Below, piece by piece: positions 39,172 to 47,283 of a stretch of DNA of 64,000 bases. The DNA lies in the NCBI GenBank assembly GCA_963729115.1, contig CAVSMR010000011.1, positions 930,001-994,000 of the forward strand, in the 5' to 3' direction. Position numbers and translations under genes: made by a program. How positions within the stretch are numbered: position 1 is the first letter of the stretch; every line of letters starts with the position of its first letter. Source of the DNA: Actinophytocola sp963729115 (GTDB lineage Bacteria; Actinomycetota; Actinomycetes; Mycobacteriales; Pseudonocardiaceae). Under the pieces are notes generated by a model that was given only the letters and a program-made list of their open reading frames with translations, had not been told where the DNA came from and searched no databases.

Positions 39172-41084
39172 TTGGCCGCCCCCTCCGTGTAGTTGGCGAG
39201 CTCGTCGTCGGTGAAGTACTTCTCCAGCTCGGACAGCTCGAACAGCTCGAGCAGGTCCTCGCGCATGGGCTCCTGGTCCTTCGGCGTCACCGTGGCCTCG
39301 ACGCCCTCCGGAGTGGACGAGCAGACCAGCAGTTTGTTGCGCCAGTTCGGATCCATGCCCGGGAAGTCGTCCCGGGTGTGCCCGCCCCGGCTCTCGGTGC
39401 GCAGCAGCGCGGCGCGGGCGACGCACTCGCTGACCAGCAGCATGTTCCGCAGGTCGAGGGAGAGGTGCCAGCCGGGGTTGAACTCGCGGCCACCCTCCAC
39501 TGCCATGTTGGCCGCCCGCTCGCGGAGCTCCTGGAGCTTCTCGAGCGCGAGCTGGATCTCCTCCTGCTTGCGGATGATGCCGACGAGGTCGTTCATCGAC
39601 TGCTGGAGCTCCGCGTGGATCGTGTACGGGTTCTCGGCCTGGCCGCTCGCCGGCCAGTCGAACGGTGCCACCGCACGGTCGGCCGCGGCGTCCACAACGG
39701 ACTGGTCGATCGCCGGGCGCTGGGCACCGAGGGAGTCGACGTACTCGCACGCGCCGGTGCCCGCGCGGCGGCCGAACACGATGAGGTCGGACAGCGAGTT
39801 GCCGCCGAGCCGGTTCGAGCCGTGCATGCCGCCCGCGACCTCGCCGGCCGCGAACAGCCCCGGCACGACCGAGGACGTGGTATCCGGGTCGACCTCGACG
39901 CCGCCCATCACGTAGTGACAGGTCGGGCCGACCTCCATCGGCTGGCTGGTGATGTCCACATCGGCCAGTTCCTTGAACTGGTGGTACATCGAGGGCAACC
40001 GCCGGCGGATCTCCTCGGCGGAGAGCCGGCTCGCGATGTCGAGGAACACGCCGCCGTGCGGTGAGCCACGGCCCGCCTTCACCTCGGAGTTGATCGCGCG
40101 GGCCACCTCGTCACGCGGCAGCAGGTCCGGCGTGCGGCGGTTGTTGTCCTGGTCGTTGTACCAGCCGTCGGCCTCCTGCTCGGTCTCGGCGTACTGCCCC
40201 TTGAACACGTCGGGGACGTAGCCGAACATGAACCGGTCGCCCTTGGAGTTCTTGAGCACGCCGCCGTCGCCGCGCACGCCCTCCGTGACGAGGATGCCCT
40301 TCACGCTCGGCGGCCAGACCATGCCGGTCGGGTGGAACTGGACGAACTCCATGTTGATCAGGGTGGCGCCGGCCCGCAGCGCGAGCGCGTGACCGTCCCC
40401 TGTGTACTCCCAGGAGTTCGAGGTGACCTTGAAGGACTTGCCGATGCCGCCGGTGGCGAGCACGATCGCGGGCGCCTCGAAGAGGACGAAGCGGCCGGTG
40501 TCGCGCCAGTAGCCGAACGCGCCCGCGATGCGGTCGCCGTCCTTGACCAGCTCGGTGATCGTGCACTCGGAGAAGACCTTGAGCATGGCCTCGTAGTCGC
40601 CGTGCTCGCGGTGGTCCTCCTGCTGCAGCGAGACGATCTTCTGCTGCATGGTGCGGATCATCTCGAGGCCGGTGCGGTCGCCGACGTGCGCGAGGCGGGG
40701 GTAGGTGTGGCCGCCGAAGTTGCGCTGGCTGATCTTGCCGTCCTTGGTGCGGTCGAACAGCGCACCGTAGGTCTCCAGCTCCCAGACGCGGTCCGGGGCC
40801 TCCTTGGCGTGGAGCTCGGCCATGCGCCAGTTGTTGAGGAACTTCCCGCCGCGCATGGTGTCGCGGAAGTGGACCTGCCAGCTGTCCTTCGAGTTGACGT
40901 TGCCCATCGACGCGGCGCAACCGCCCTCGGCCATCACCGTGTGCGCCTTGCCGAACAAGGACTTGCTGATGATCGCGGTCTTCTTGCCCTGCTGCCGGGC
41001 CTCGATGGCGGCCCGGAGCCCCGCGCCACCGGCGCCGATCACGACTACGTCGTAAGGAAACCGCTCGACCTGAACCTGAACCAT
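39168..41084 (-). CDS. sdhA: Succinate dehydrogenase / fumarate reductase flavoprotein subunit
   Basis: A 638-residue FAD subunit. The dinucleotide fold VVIGAGGAGLRAAIEARQQG starts at residue 13, and MAEGGCAASMGN and RTGLEMIRTM are visible. The HPTG of VQFHPTGMVWPP (about 250) and the later CHYVMGGVEVD and GLFAAGEVAGGMHGSNRLGG motifs belong to the active-site and capping regions. It oxidises succinate (or reduces fumarate) and hands electrons to SdhB. It lies ten bases after sdhC and overlaps sdhB. Length fits the non-classical actinobacterial type. Confidence 0.94.
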   Translation of the reverse strand: MVQVQVERFPYDVVVIGAGGAGLRAAIEARQQGKKTAIISKSLFGKAHTVMAEGGCAASMGNVNSKDSWQVHFRDTMRGGKFLNNWRMAELHAKEAPDRVWELETYGALFDRTKDGKISQRNFGGHTYPRLAHVGDRTGLEMIRTMQQKIVSLQQEDHREHGDYEAMLKVFSECTITELVKDGDRIAGAFGYWRDTGRFVLFEAPAIVLATGGIGKSFKVTSNSWEYTGDGHALALRAGATLINMEFVQFHPTGMVWPPSVKGILVTEGVRGDGGVLKNSKGDRFMFGYVPDVFKGQYAETEQEADGWYNDQDNNRRTPDLLPRDEVARAINSEVKAGRGSPHGGVFLDIASRLSAEEIRRRLPSMYHQFKELADVDITSQPMEVGPTCHYVMGGVEVDPDTTSSVVPGLFAAGEVAGGMHGSNRLGGNSLSDLIVFGRRAGTGACEYVDSLGAQRPAIDQSVVDAAADRAVAPFDWPASGQAENPYTIHAELQQSMNDLVGIIRKQEEIQLALEKLQELRERAANMAVEGGREFNPGWHLSLDLRNMLLVSECVARAALLRTESRGGHTRDDFPGMDPNWRNKLLVCSSTPEGVEATVTPKDQEPMREDLLELFELSELEKYFTDDELANYTEGAAK

Positions 41085-41094
41085 GAGTCCTTCT

Positions 41095-41895
41095 TTAGTT
41101 GAAGATGCGCAGATCGGTGATCCACCCGGCGGACACGGACATGATGTAGGCGTCGGTCACGATGACGGTGACGAGCGAGATCATGGCGTACTGGCCGTGC
41201 CGGACGTTCAGCTTCGACACCAGCGTCCAGAAGCGGTAGCGCAGCGGGTGTTTGGAGAAGTTCTTCAGCCGCCCGCCGACGACGTGGCGGCACGCGTGGC
41301 AGGAGAGCGTGTAGCAGGACAGCATCACGAGGTTGATCAGGATGATGACCGTGCCGAGACCCATGCCGATGCCGCCGTCCTTGCCGTGGAAGGCGAGGAC
41401 CGCGTCGTAGACGTTGATGATCGCGAAGAGCAGGGCGCCGTAGAAGAAGTAGCGGTGCGCGTTGAGGAGCACGAGCGGGAAGCGGCTCTCCCCGGTGTAC
41501 TTCCGGTGCGGCTCGGGAACCGCGCACGCGGCGGGCGCGAGGAACAGCGAGCGGTAGCCCGCCTTGCGGTAGTAGTAGCAAGTGCCCCGGAACCCGGCGA
41601 GGATCACGAAGGTGATGATCGCCATCGGCAGGAAGGCCGGCACCTCCGGCAGCGGCGTGCCGAAGTGGCTGGAGCCCGGCACGCACGACGCGCTCAGACA
41701 GGGCGAGTAGATCGGCGTGAGGTAATGCTCCTCGGGCGCCCAGTAGTACTTGTTCATGAAGATGCGGACCGTCGCGTAGACGATGAAGAACAAGAGAATG
41801 GCGCCCGTACTCAGTGGGTAGAGCCACCAGCGGTCGGTTCGAAACGTGCGCTCCGATATTTGCGCCCGCTCGGGGGCACCGACGCCTGCCTTCAT
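41095..41895 (-). CDS. sdhC: Succinate dehydrogenase cytochrome b subunit
   Basis: A 266-residue membrane anchor with five hydrophobic stretches (YPLSTGAILLFFIVYATVRI, FLPMAIITFVILAGFRGTCY, FFYGALLFAIINVYDAVLAF, LGTVIILINLVMLSCYTLSC, AMISLVTVIVTDAYIMSVSA). Histidines suited to haem ligation include NAHRYFF and CHACRHVVGG. A loop after the first helix has two cysteines (SPCLSASCVPG), a feature I recall from mycobacterial Sdh1/Sdh2 anchors. A single such subunit replaces the classical SdhC plus SdhD. It is the first gene of sdhCAB; the electron acceptor is presumably menaquinone. Confidence 0.88.
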   Translation of the reverse strand: MKAGVGAPERAQISERTFRTDRWWLYPLSTGAILLFFIVYATVRIFMNKYYWAPEEHYLTPIYSPCLSASCVPGSSHFGTPLPEVPAFLPMAIITFVILAGFRGTCYYYRKAGYRSLFLAPAACAVPEPHRKYTGESRFPLVLLNAHRYFFYGALLFAIINVYDAVLAFHGKDGGIGMGLGTVIILINLVMLSCYTLSCHACRHVVGGRLKNFSKHPLRYRFWTLVSKLNVRHGQYAMISLVTVIVTDAYIMSVSAGWITDLRIFN

Positions 41896-42399
41896 CGTGG
41901 TCCTCGACTCCAGAACGAAAGAGATGCGATTGTCAGAGACTAACGGGGATCTGCGCTGGTGGCGGCGTTCCGCGTGTCACACCCGGCAGGACGGCACCAT
42001 GCCGCCAACGGGGCCGTCGGTGGCATGTGGAGAAGTACCACACAGTGGGAGCACGCCGATCGGCGACCCGTGCCGAACGTGGTCCGTAGCACGTCGGCTG
42101 GGCTGAATCGATGCCCCGGGCGCAAGTCACCCGGAGACCGTACTCTCCGCTTTTGGGGCACGTTTGGCGGCCTCGCCATCACCGCGTGACGCGTACTCCT
42201 GGTGACGAATGCCACGACCTGATGGCTCCAGCTCGGCAGGGGTTATTCGTCCGGGAGCCTCCCCCTCGCCGGCTGGAGCGTGATGGTCCACAGTGGTCCA
42301 CCACCCACTCGGCCCGAGGACCAAACCCAAGCGCCCCAGCGCCCCCGGCCCGTGTCCCCCGGCCCCGGCGAGCCAGGCTGCCGCCCAGCGGTCCCGAGC

Positions 42400-42640
42400 C
42401 AGGCCACTGTGCCGGGCCGCGGACGAGTCCAGGTCTCGATCAGCACCATCGGGTGGCCGGCCGCCACCGGCGGGAGGGCGAGGCCGACATGATCGACCGG
42501 TCCGGCCGACCGCATCGCCCATCTGCCCCGGCGACATCCCTCGACGGTGCACCGGGTCCTGTCCCGCCATCACCTGGCCCGGCTGGCGCACCTGGATCGG
42601 GCCACCGGGCCGGTCCGCGACCGCGAGCTCCTCGGCGACC
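42400..42640 (+). mobile_element. Remnant of an IS481-type transposase
   Basis: The plus strand shows pieces of an IS481-family transposase N-terminal half in two frames. Around 42430-42520 the helix-turn-helix end and linker can be read, including REGEADMIDRSGRPHRPS; a frameshift then leads to STVHRVLSRHHLARLAHLDR and ATG (about 42540-42605), which in intact elements precedes the DDE domain. The catalytic domain is missing. It lies in the 1-kb gene-free gap between sdhC and recX. Confidence 0.6.
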
Positions 42641-42707
42641 CGGCCGGCGTGGTCACTGGGCAGCCCGACGAACGAGCCGATGCGGTTACGGATCTCGGCC
42701 GCCAGCA

Positions 42708-42768
42708 GTCGTCATCGCCCGCGAACTCGGCGGCTGGTGCTGGTCGCTGGCAGTCATGGCCCGACCCG
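42708..42768 (+). mobile_element. Short IS110-like transposase fragment
   Basis: The codons from 42708 read VVIARELGGWCWSLAVM, which strongly resembles the C-terminal end of IS110-family transposases of actinomycetes (VAVARELAGWCWSLAVM as I remember it). Only about 20 residues remain. It follows the IS481 remnant, so the gap is a mosaic of decayed elements. The remaining parts of 41896-42914 show no other gene. Confidence 0.4.
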
Positions 42769-42914
42769 GCCCCGAGACCGCTTCGTCGTGACGCTGAGGG
42801 TGGCGGCGGCGCGACCCGCGACACAGCTGACCAACCGACGCCCAACGGGTCGGCGACGCTCGACTCCGGACACGCGGCCCGCTCCCCCGCACAGCCCGGC
42901 CCGCGGGAACCGGG

Positions 42915-43460
42915 CTAGAGCGGACCGTCCAGCAGGTCGGATTCCTCTCCGGCTGCCGTCAGCTCGTCACGCACGACTCGGAACGCCAGGCCCTCGGTGT
43001 AGCCGCGCCGGGCCAGCATGCCCACCAGCTTCCGGATCCGCGCCGCCTCGTCCGCGCCGCTCAGTGAGCGCAGGCGTTTGCGCACCAGCTGGCGGGCGCG
43101 GTCCTCCTCCGCGTCGGCGTCCACTGTGGCCATTGCCGCGGCCGCGACGTCGTCCGCCACGCCCTTGCGGCGCAGTTCCGTGGCCAGGGCGCGGCGGCCG
43201 AGGCCCTGGTGCGTGTGCCGCGAGCGCACCCACAACTCCGCGAACGCCGCGTCGTCGATCAGGCCCACCTTGTCCAGGCGGCCGAGGACCTGGTCGGCGA
43301 CGTCCTCCTCGATCCCCTTGCGCAGCAACGCCTGGCGTAGCTCCGCCCTCGTTCGCGGCCGTGCCGTGAGCAGGCGCAGACAGGCATCGCGCGCGTGCTG
43401 GACCGGGTCCTCGGGTGGACCGGACGACGACTCGGCGCGAGGGTGTCGCCGGTTGGCCAT
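42915..43460 (-). CDS. recX: RecA regulator RecX
   Basis: A 181-residue modulator that binds RecA filaments and limits their activity. It consists of three tandem three-helix repeats: ARDACLRLLTARPRTRAELR, VADQVLGRLDKVGLIDDAAF, RRALATELRRKGVADDVAAA and the final RIRKLVGMLARRGYTEGLAF. ATG 43460 starts just before the recA end (three bases between stop and start), the usual recA-recX coupling. Confidence 0.93.
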   Translation of the reverse strand: MANRRHPRAESSSGPPEDPVQHARDACLRLLTARPRTRAELRQALLRKGIEEDVADQVLGRLDKVGLIDDAAFAELWVRSRHTHQGLGRRALATELRRKGVADDVAAAAMATVDADAEEDRARQLVRKRLRSLSGADEAARIRKLVGMLARRGYTEGLAFRVVRDELTAAGEESDLLDGPL

Positions 43461-43463
43461 CGG

Positions 43464-44510
43464 CTAGAAGTCGACCGGGGCGGGGGTCGGCTCGGTGTCG
43501 TCGGCGTCGAGCTTGGCGCCGATGCCGAGCTTGTCCTTGATCCGCTTCTCGACCTCGTTCGCCACGTCCGGGTTGTCGCGCAGGAACTTCCGCGCGTTCT
43601 CCTTGCCCTGCCCGAGCTGGTCGCCCTCGTAGGTGTACCAGGCGCCGGACTTGCGCAGGATGCCCTGCTCGACACCCATGTCGATGAGCGAGCCCTCGCG
43701 GCTGACGCCCTCGCCGTACAGGATGTCGAACTCGGCCTGCTTGAACGGCGGGGCCATCTTGTTCTTGACGACCTTGACGCGGGTGCGGTTGCCGACCGCG
43801 TCGCCACCGTTCTTGAGGGTCTCGATGCGGCGGATGTCGAGGCGGACCGAGGCGTAGAACTTCAGCGCCTTGCCACCCGTGGTGGTCTCCGGCGAGCCGA
43901 ACATGACGCCGATCTTCTCGCGCAGCTGGTTGATGAAGATCGCGGTGGTGCCGGAGTTGCTGAGCGCGCCGGCGATCTTGCGCAGCGCCTGGCTCATCAG
44001 CCGGGCCTGCAGGCCGACGTGGCTGTCGCCCATCTCGCCCTCGATCTCGGCGCGGGGCACGAGCGCCGCGACCGAGTCGACCACGAGGATGTCCAGCGCG
44101 CCGGAGCGGATCAGCATGTCCGCGATCTCCAGCGCCTGCTCACCGGTGTCGGGCTGGGACACCAGCAGTGCGTCGGTGTCGACGCCGAGTGCCTTGGCGT
44201 ACTCCGGGTCGAGCGCGTGCTCGGCGTCGATGAACGCCGCGATGCCGCCCGACTTCTGCGCGTTGGCCACCGCGTGCAGGGCCAGCGACGTCTTACCGGA
44301 CGACTCCGGGCCGTAGATCTCCACGACGCGGCCGCGCGGCAGGCCACCGATGCCCAGCGCCACGTCCAGCGCGATGGAGCCGGTCGGAATGACCTCGATC
44401 GGTGCGCGGCTCTCGTCGCCGAGACGCATCACCGATCCCTTGCCGAAGTTCTTGTCGATCTGGGCGAGGGCCAGGTCGAGCGCCTTCGCGCGATCGGGTG
44501 CTGCTGCCAT
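43464..44510 (-). CDS. recA: Recombinase RecA
   Basis: A 348-residue recombinase. ATG 44510 (MAAAPDRAKALDLAL) is chosen; the open frame extends upstream only into promoter sequence. Walker A GPESSGKTSLALH (about 68-80), Walker B ILVVDSVAALVP, loop L1 (EIEGEMGDSHVGLQARLMSQ) and L2 (FINQLREKIGVMFGSPETTT) are intact, with no intein. It drives homologous recombination and LexA cleavage. A perfect SOS box lies 134 bp upstream. Confidence 0.97.
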   Translation of the reverse strand: MAAAPDRAKALDLALAQIDKNFGKGSVMRLGDESRAPIEVIPTGSIALDVALGIGGLPRGRVVEIYGPESSGKTSLALHAVANAQKSGGIAAFIDAEHALDPEYAKALGVDTDALLVSQPDTGEQALEIADMLIRSGALDILVVDSVAALVPRAEIEGEMGDSHVGLQARLMSQALRKIAGALSNSGTTAIFINQLREKIGVMFGSPETTTGGKALKFYASVRLDIRRIETLKNGGDAVGNRTRVKVVKNKMAPPFKQAEFDILYGEGVSREGSLIDMGVEQGILRKSGAWYTYEGDQLGQGKENARKFLRDNPDVANEVEKRIKDKLGIGAKLDADDTEPTPAPVDF

Positions 44511-44643
44511 CTGAGACCCACCTTGATTCTGTCGAGACCGTTTCGAACTCACGCTGCCGACGCTATCGGGAGGGTCTGACGATTTCGGGCCACGGTGCGC
44601 GGCCTGTGGATCGTCGACCCGGTTGTGGACAACCACGCTAGCC

Positions 44644-44655
44644 GAACGCCTGTTC
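44644..44655. promoter_or_regulatory. LexA (SOS) box upstream of recA
   Basis: GAACGCCTGTTC is an exact match to the core GAACN4GTTC, and the flanks (CC..GA) partly extend it. It lies in the 171-bp gap between the DUF3046 gene and recA, and should make recA LexA-controlled. Confidence 0.85.
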
Positions 44656-44681
44656 GATCCGGCGGCGACACGCCGGACGAG

Positions 44682-44876
44682 TCACCGGCGCTCCGGCGGG
44701 ACTTCGAAGGACTCGCACACGGCGCGCCAGATCTCCTTGGTCGGCACGCCGGCCTCGAGCGCCTGGTCCACGGTCCGGTTGTCCAGTGCGCTGAACACAT
44801 GGTCACGGGCGAGCATGTCGGCACGGATCTCGCCGAACTCCTCGGCCATCATCTTGCGGAAGGCGGTGATACGCAT
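44682..44876 (-). CDS. DUF3046 domain-containing protein
   Basis: A 64-residue protein of a family found almost only next to recA in actinobacteria (Rv2738c position). ATG 44876 (MRITAFRKMMAEEFGEIRAD) is preferred; a GTG two codons earlier is possible. The family core FGEIRADMLARDHVFSALDN and VPTKEIWRAVCESFEVP is complete. Function is unknown. It is separated from recA by the recA promoter and SOS box. Confidence 0.88.
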   Translation of the reverse strand: MRITAFRKMMAEEFGEIRADMLARDHVFSALDNRTVDQALEAGVPTKEIWRAVCESFEVPPERR

Positions 44877-44911
44877 CGACACCAGCCTACGAGACCGGTG
44901 AGAATGGCTTC

Positions 44912-45034
44912 ATGTCCCTCGCGATCGACCTGGCGCCGACCGGCCTCGAGTCGGTGCTGCTGGAGCTCGCCGTCATCGCGTCCCTGGTGGCGACGATCGT
45001 GCTGGGCATCCGCGCGCTGCGCAATCGCCGCTAA
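44912..45034 (+). CDS. Small 40-residue membrane protein
   Basis: An open frame from ATG 44912 to TAA 45032-45034: residues MSLAIDLAPTGLESVLLELA, then VIASLVATIVLGIRALRNRR. It has one hydrophobic helix (about 14-33) and a positively charged end, typical of a single-pass membrane peptide with its C-terminus inside. A GGTGAGA element stands 15 bp upstream. It diverges from the DUF3046 gene with 35 bp between starts and overlaps the convergent VOC gene by four bases. Function unknown. Confidence 0.55.
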   Translation: MSLAIDLAPTGLESVLLELAVIASLVATIVLGIRALRNRR

Positions 45035-45411
45035 CCCCGCCCGATCAGGTCCCAGCGGTTGCCGTACAGGTCACGGAACACCGCGACCGTGCCGTACGGC
45101 TCGTGCCGGGGCGGCTCCTCGAACCGCACGCCCGCGGTCCGCATCCGCTCGTGTTCGCGGGCGAAGTCGTCCGTGTGGAGGAAGAACGCCACCCGCCCGC
45201 CGGCCTGGTCGCCGGCGCGCGCCTCCTGGTCCGCGCCGTCGGCCTTCGCCAGCAGCAGCCCGGTCCGCGCCCCGGGCGGGCCCACGACGACCCATCGCTT
45301 GCCGTCACCGAGCGCGGTGTCCTCGCGCAGCTCGAAACCGAGCGCGCCGGTGTAGAAGCCGATCGCCTCGTCGTAGTCGCGCACGACGAGCGTCGCGAGG
45401 CCGAGGTGCAT
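45031..45411 (-). CDS. VOC (glyoxalase) family protein
   Basis: A 126-residue single-domain vicinal-oxygen-chelate protein. ATG 45411 shares its first base with the stop of the upstream Hsp70-like gene (TGATG), so it is translationally coupled as the last gene of that operon. The two beta-alpha-beta-beta-beta units are seen as GLATLVVRDYDEAIGFYTGA and VAFFLHTDDFAREHERMRTA, ending VFRDLYGNRWDLIG. A metal set of H3, E (in RFEEPP region) and others is possible but not certain. Substrate unknown. Confidence 0.85.
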   Translation of the reverse strand: MHLGLATLVVRDYDEAIGFYTGALGFELREDTALGDGKRWVVVGPPGARTGLLLAKADGADQEARAGDQAGGRVAFFLHTDDFAREHERMRTAGVRFEEPPRHEPYGTVAVFRDLYGNRWDLIGRG

Positions 45412-47231
45412 CAGGTGCCGGGCTGGACGTGGTCGGCGAAGAAGTCGGCCAGGGTGTCCGAGGTGAACTCGTCGGACGCGCGCAGGTCGGTCTTCGACAG
45501 CCAGCCGACGAGCGGGCGGTCCTTGACCGTGAACACGAGCATCCCCGTGCCGCCGCTGACCCCCGCCCGGAAGCGGCCGTCGAGCCCGTTGCCGCGCCAG
45601 TCGGCTTCGACGTGGGTGCCGTCGGTCATGTTGCCCAGCTGGGTGTTCGCGACCTTCGTGGCGTCGTCGACCGAGGCCACCTGCGCGTAGCTGACCTGGT
45701 AGTCGTCGTTGAGCGCGCACGAGACGTCCGCGCCGGAGCCCTCGTCGGCGGGACCGCACTCGCCGGAGTCGGCGACCGCGCCGGCGAGCTGGCGCAGGCA
45801 CTGGGTGAACCCCTTGCCGTCGGTCTCGCCCTTCTGCTGGCAGTCGTCGGCGGTCGGCAGATCACCGGCCGGGCGGAAGAGGAAGACCGCGCCGACGGCC
45901 AGCAGCGCGAGCACGACGAGGCCGGAGACGGCGAGCCACATCTTGCGCCGCCCGGACGGCGGGCGTGGCGGCTGGTAGTTCTGCGGCAGGTGCGGCACGG
46001 CGCCCGGCATCGGACCGGGCTGCGGGCCCGACGGGTGGCCGGGCGGAGGGCCGGCCGGCGCGACCTGCATCGGACGCGGGCCGGTATGCGGGCCCACCGG
46101 CGGGCCGGCCGGGTGGGGCGGGTTCGGGATGCCGGCGAGGTCGCGCGTGCGCATGCTGATGCCGTCCGCCGTCACGTGGTGCGCGCCCAGGGCGACGGCG
46201 GTCTCGGGCTGGTCGAGGCTCGTCGGGACCACCCGCAGCTGCTCGGCGATCAGCGTGGCGACGAGCGGGATCCGGCTGGACCCGCCGACGAGGTAGATGC
46301 CGGCGAGGCGGTCGGGGCTCAGGCCCGCGGCGCGGATCGTGCCGGCCAGCAGCTCGACGCTGCGCAGCAGGCTCGGGCGGATGAGCGCCTCGAGCTCGAC
46401 TCGGGTGACCAGCACGTCCGGGAACGGCTCGGGCAGCGGCACCTCGGTCTGCGGGTGGCGGGACAGGGACTCCTTGGCGGCCTTGACGTCCACGGCCATG
46501 GCCCGGCGCGCGCGGCGGTCGCCGGTGGACTCCGGGCGCAGCATGTGCTGCCAGCGGCGGGGGTCGTGGGCGGACACCTCGCGGCCGACGTGCTCGAGTA
46601 ACGCCTGGTCGACGTCCATGCCGCCGAGATCGGGCAGGCCGGCCTCGGCGAGCACGGCGAACCCGGTCTGCGTGACGCCGACGACGGCCACGTCGAAGGT
46701 GCCGGCGCCGAGGTCGTAGACGGCGAGCGCCTGGCCGGGGACCAGCTGCTGGCCGGGGAACGAGGCGAAGTGCGCGGCCGCGGCGACGGGCTCGGGCACG
46801 AGGACGAGGTTGGGGCCCAGGCCGGCGAGCCGAGCGGCGGCGAGCAGGACGTTGCGGCGGGCGGGTCCCCACTGGGCGGGGTGGGTCAGCCGGACCTCGT
46901 CGGGTCGTCCGCCGCCGAGCTGGCGGGAGGTCTCCTCGGCGACCCGGCTCAGCACGGCGGACAGGGCGTCGGTGACGGGCACGACGACGTCGCCGAGCAG
47001 CAGCGTGCCCTCGTCGACCCGGCGCTTGGGGTTGGGCTCGAAGCGGGCCGGGTCCAGCCGCGCGCGTCGCTCCGCGTCCCGCCCGACCACGAGCCCGCCG
47101 TCCTCGGCGGCGAAGAGCGCGGAGGGCATGGTCGCGGCACCGTCGACCTCGACCACCCGCGGCGGCAACCCATGGGCAGCGAGCACGGCGACGGTGTTGG
47201 AGGTCCCGAGATCCACCGAAAGGACGGTCAC
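45411..47231 (-). CDS. Membrane-anchored Hsp70-like ATPase, paralogue 1
   Basis: A 606-residue protein. Residues 1-352 form an Hsp70 nucleotide-binding domain: phosphate-1 loop SVDLGTSNTVAVL (5-17), connect-type EPVAAAAHF (147-155), phosphate-2 YDLGAGTFDVAVV (172-184) and adenosine motif YLVGGSSRIPLV (313-324). There is no peptide-binding or lid domain. A proline/glycine-rich linker (about 366-428), one membrane helix (431-452) and a 150-residue ectodomain follow. The ectodomain begins DDCQQKG..GFTQCLRQLAGAVA and has four cysteines near its start, which could form disulfides outside. GTG 47231 has a GGGAGAGC site. It is the third of three tandem copies and is closest to the copy at 49170-51134. 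Confidence 0.9.
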   Translation of the reverse strand: MTVLSVDLGTSNTVAVLAAHGLPPRVVEVDGAATMPSALFAAEDGGLVVGRDAERRARLDPARFEPNPKRRVDEGTLLLGDVVVPVTDALSAVLSRVAEETSRQLGGGRPDEVRLTHPAQWGPARRNVLLAAARLAGLGPNLVLVPEPVAAAAHFASFPGQQLVPGQALAVYDLGAGTFDVAVVGVTQTGFAVLAEAGLPDLGGMDVDQALLEHVGREVSAHDPRRWQHMLRPESTGDRRARRAMAVDVKAAKESLSRHPQTEVPLPEPFPDVLVTRVELEALIRPSLLRSVELLAGTIRAAGLSPDRLAGIYLVGGSSRIPLVATLIAEQLRVVPTSLDQPETAVALGAHHVTADGISMRTRDLAGIPNPPHPAGPPVGPHTGPRPMQVAPAGPPPGHPSGPQPGPMPGAVPHLPQNYQPPRPPSGRRKMWLAVSGLVVLALLAVGAVFLFRPAGDLPTADDCQQKGETDGKGFTQCLRQLAGAVADSGECGPADEGSGADVSCALNDDYQVSYAQVASVDDATKVANTQLGNMTDGTHVEADWRGNGLDGRFRAGVSGGTGMLVFTVKDRPLVGWLSKTDLRASDEFTSDTLADFFADHVQPGT

Positions 47232-47283
47232 TGCTCTCCCTCACCCGCTACTCACCAGCGAGGAGATCCTTCCATGCCGTGTC

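Noticed and set aside
42111..42791. A 226-codon plus-strand frame between sdhC and recX
   Set aside because: It runs through an IS481 and an IS110 fragment in different frames and is low complexity elsewhere, so it is not a single gene.
43464..44510. Intein in recA, as in some mycobacteria
   Set aside because: The RecA frame is continuous at normal length (348 residues) with all motifs at normal spacing.
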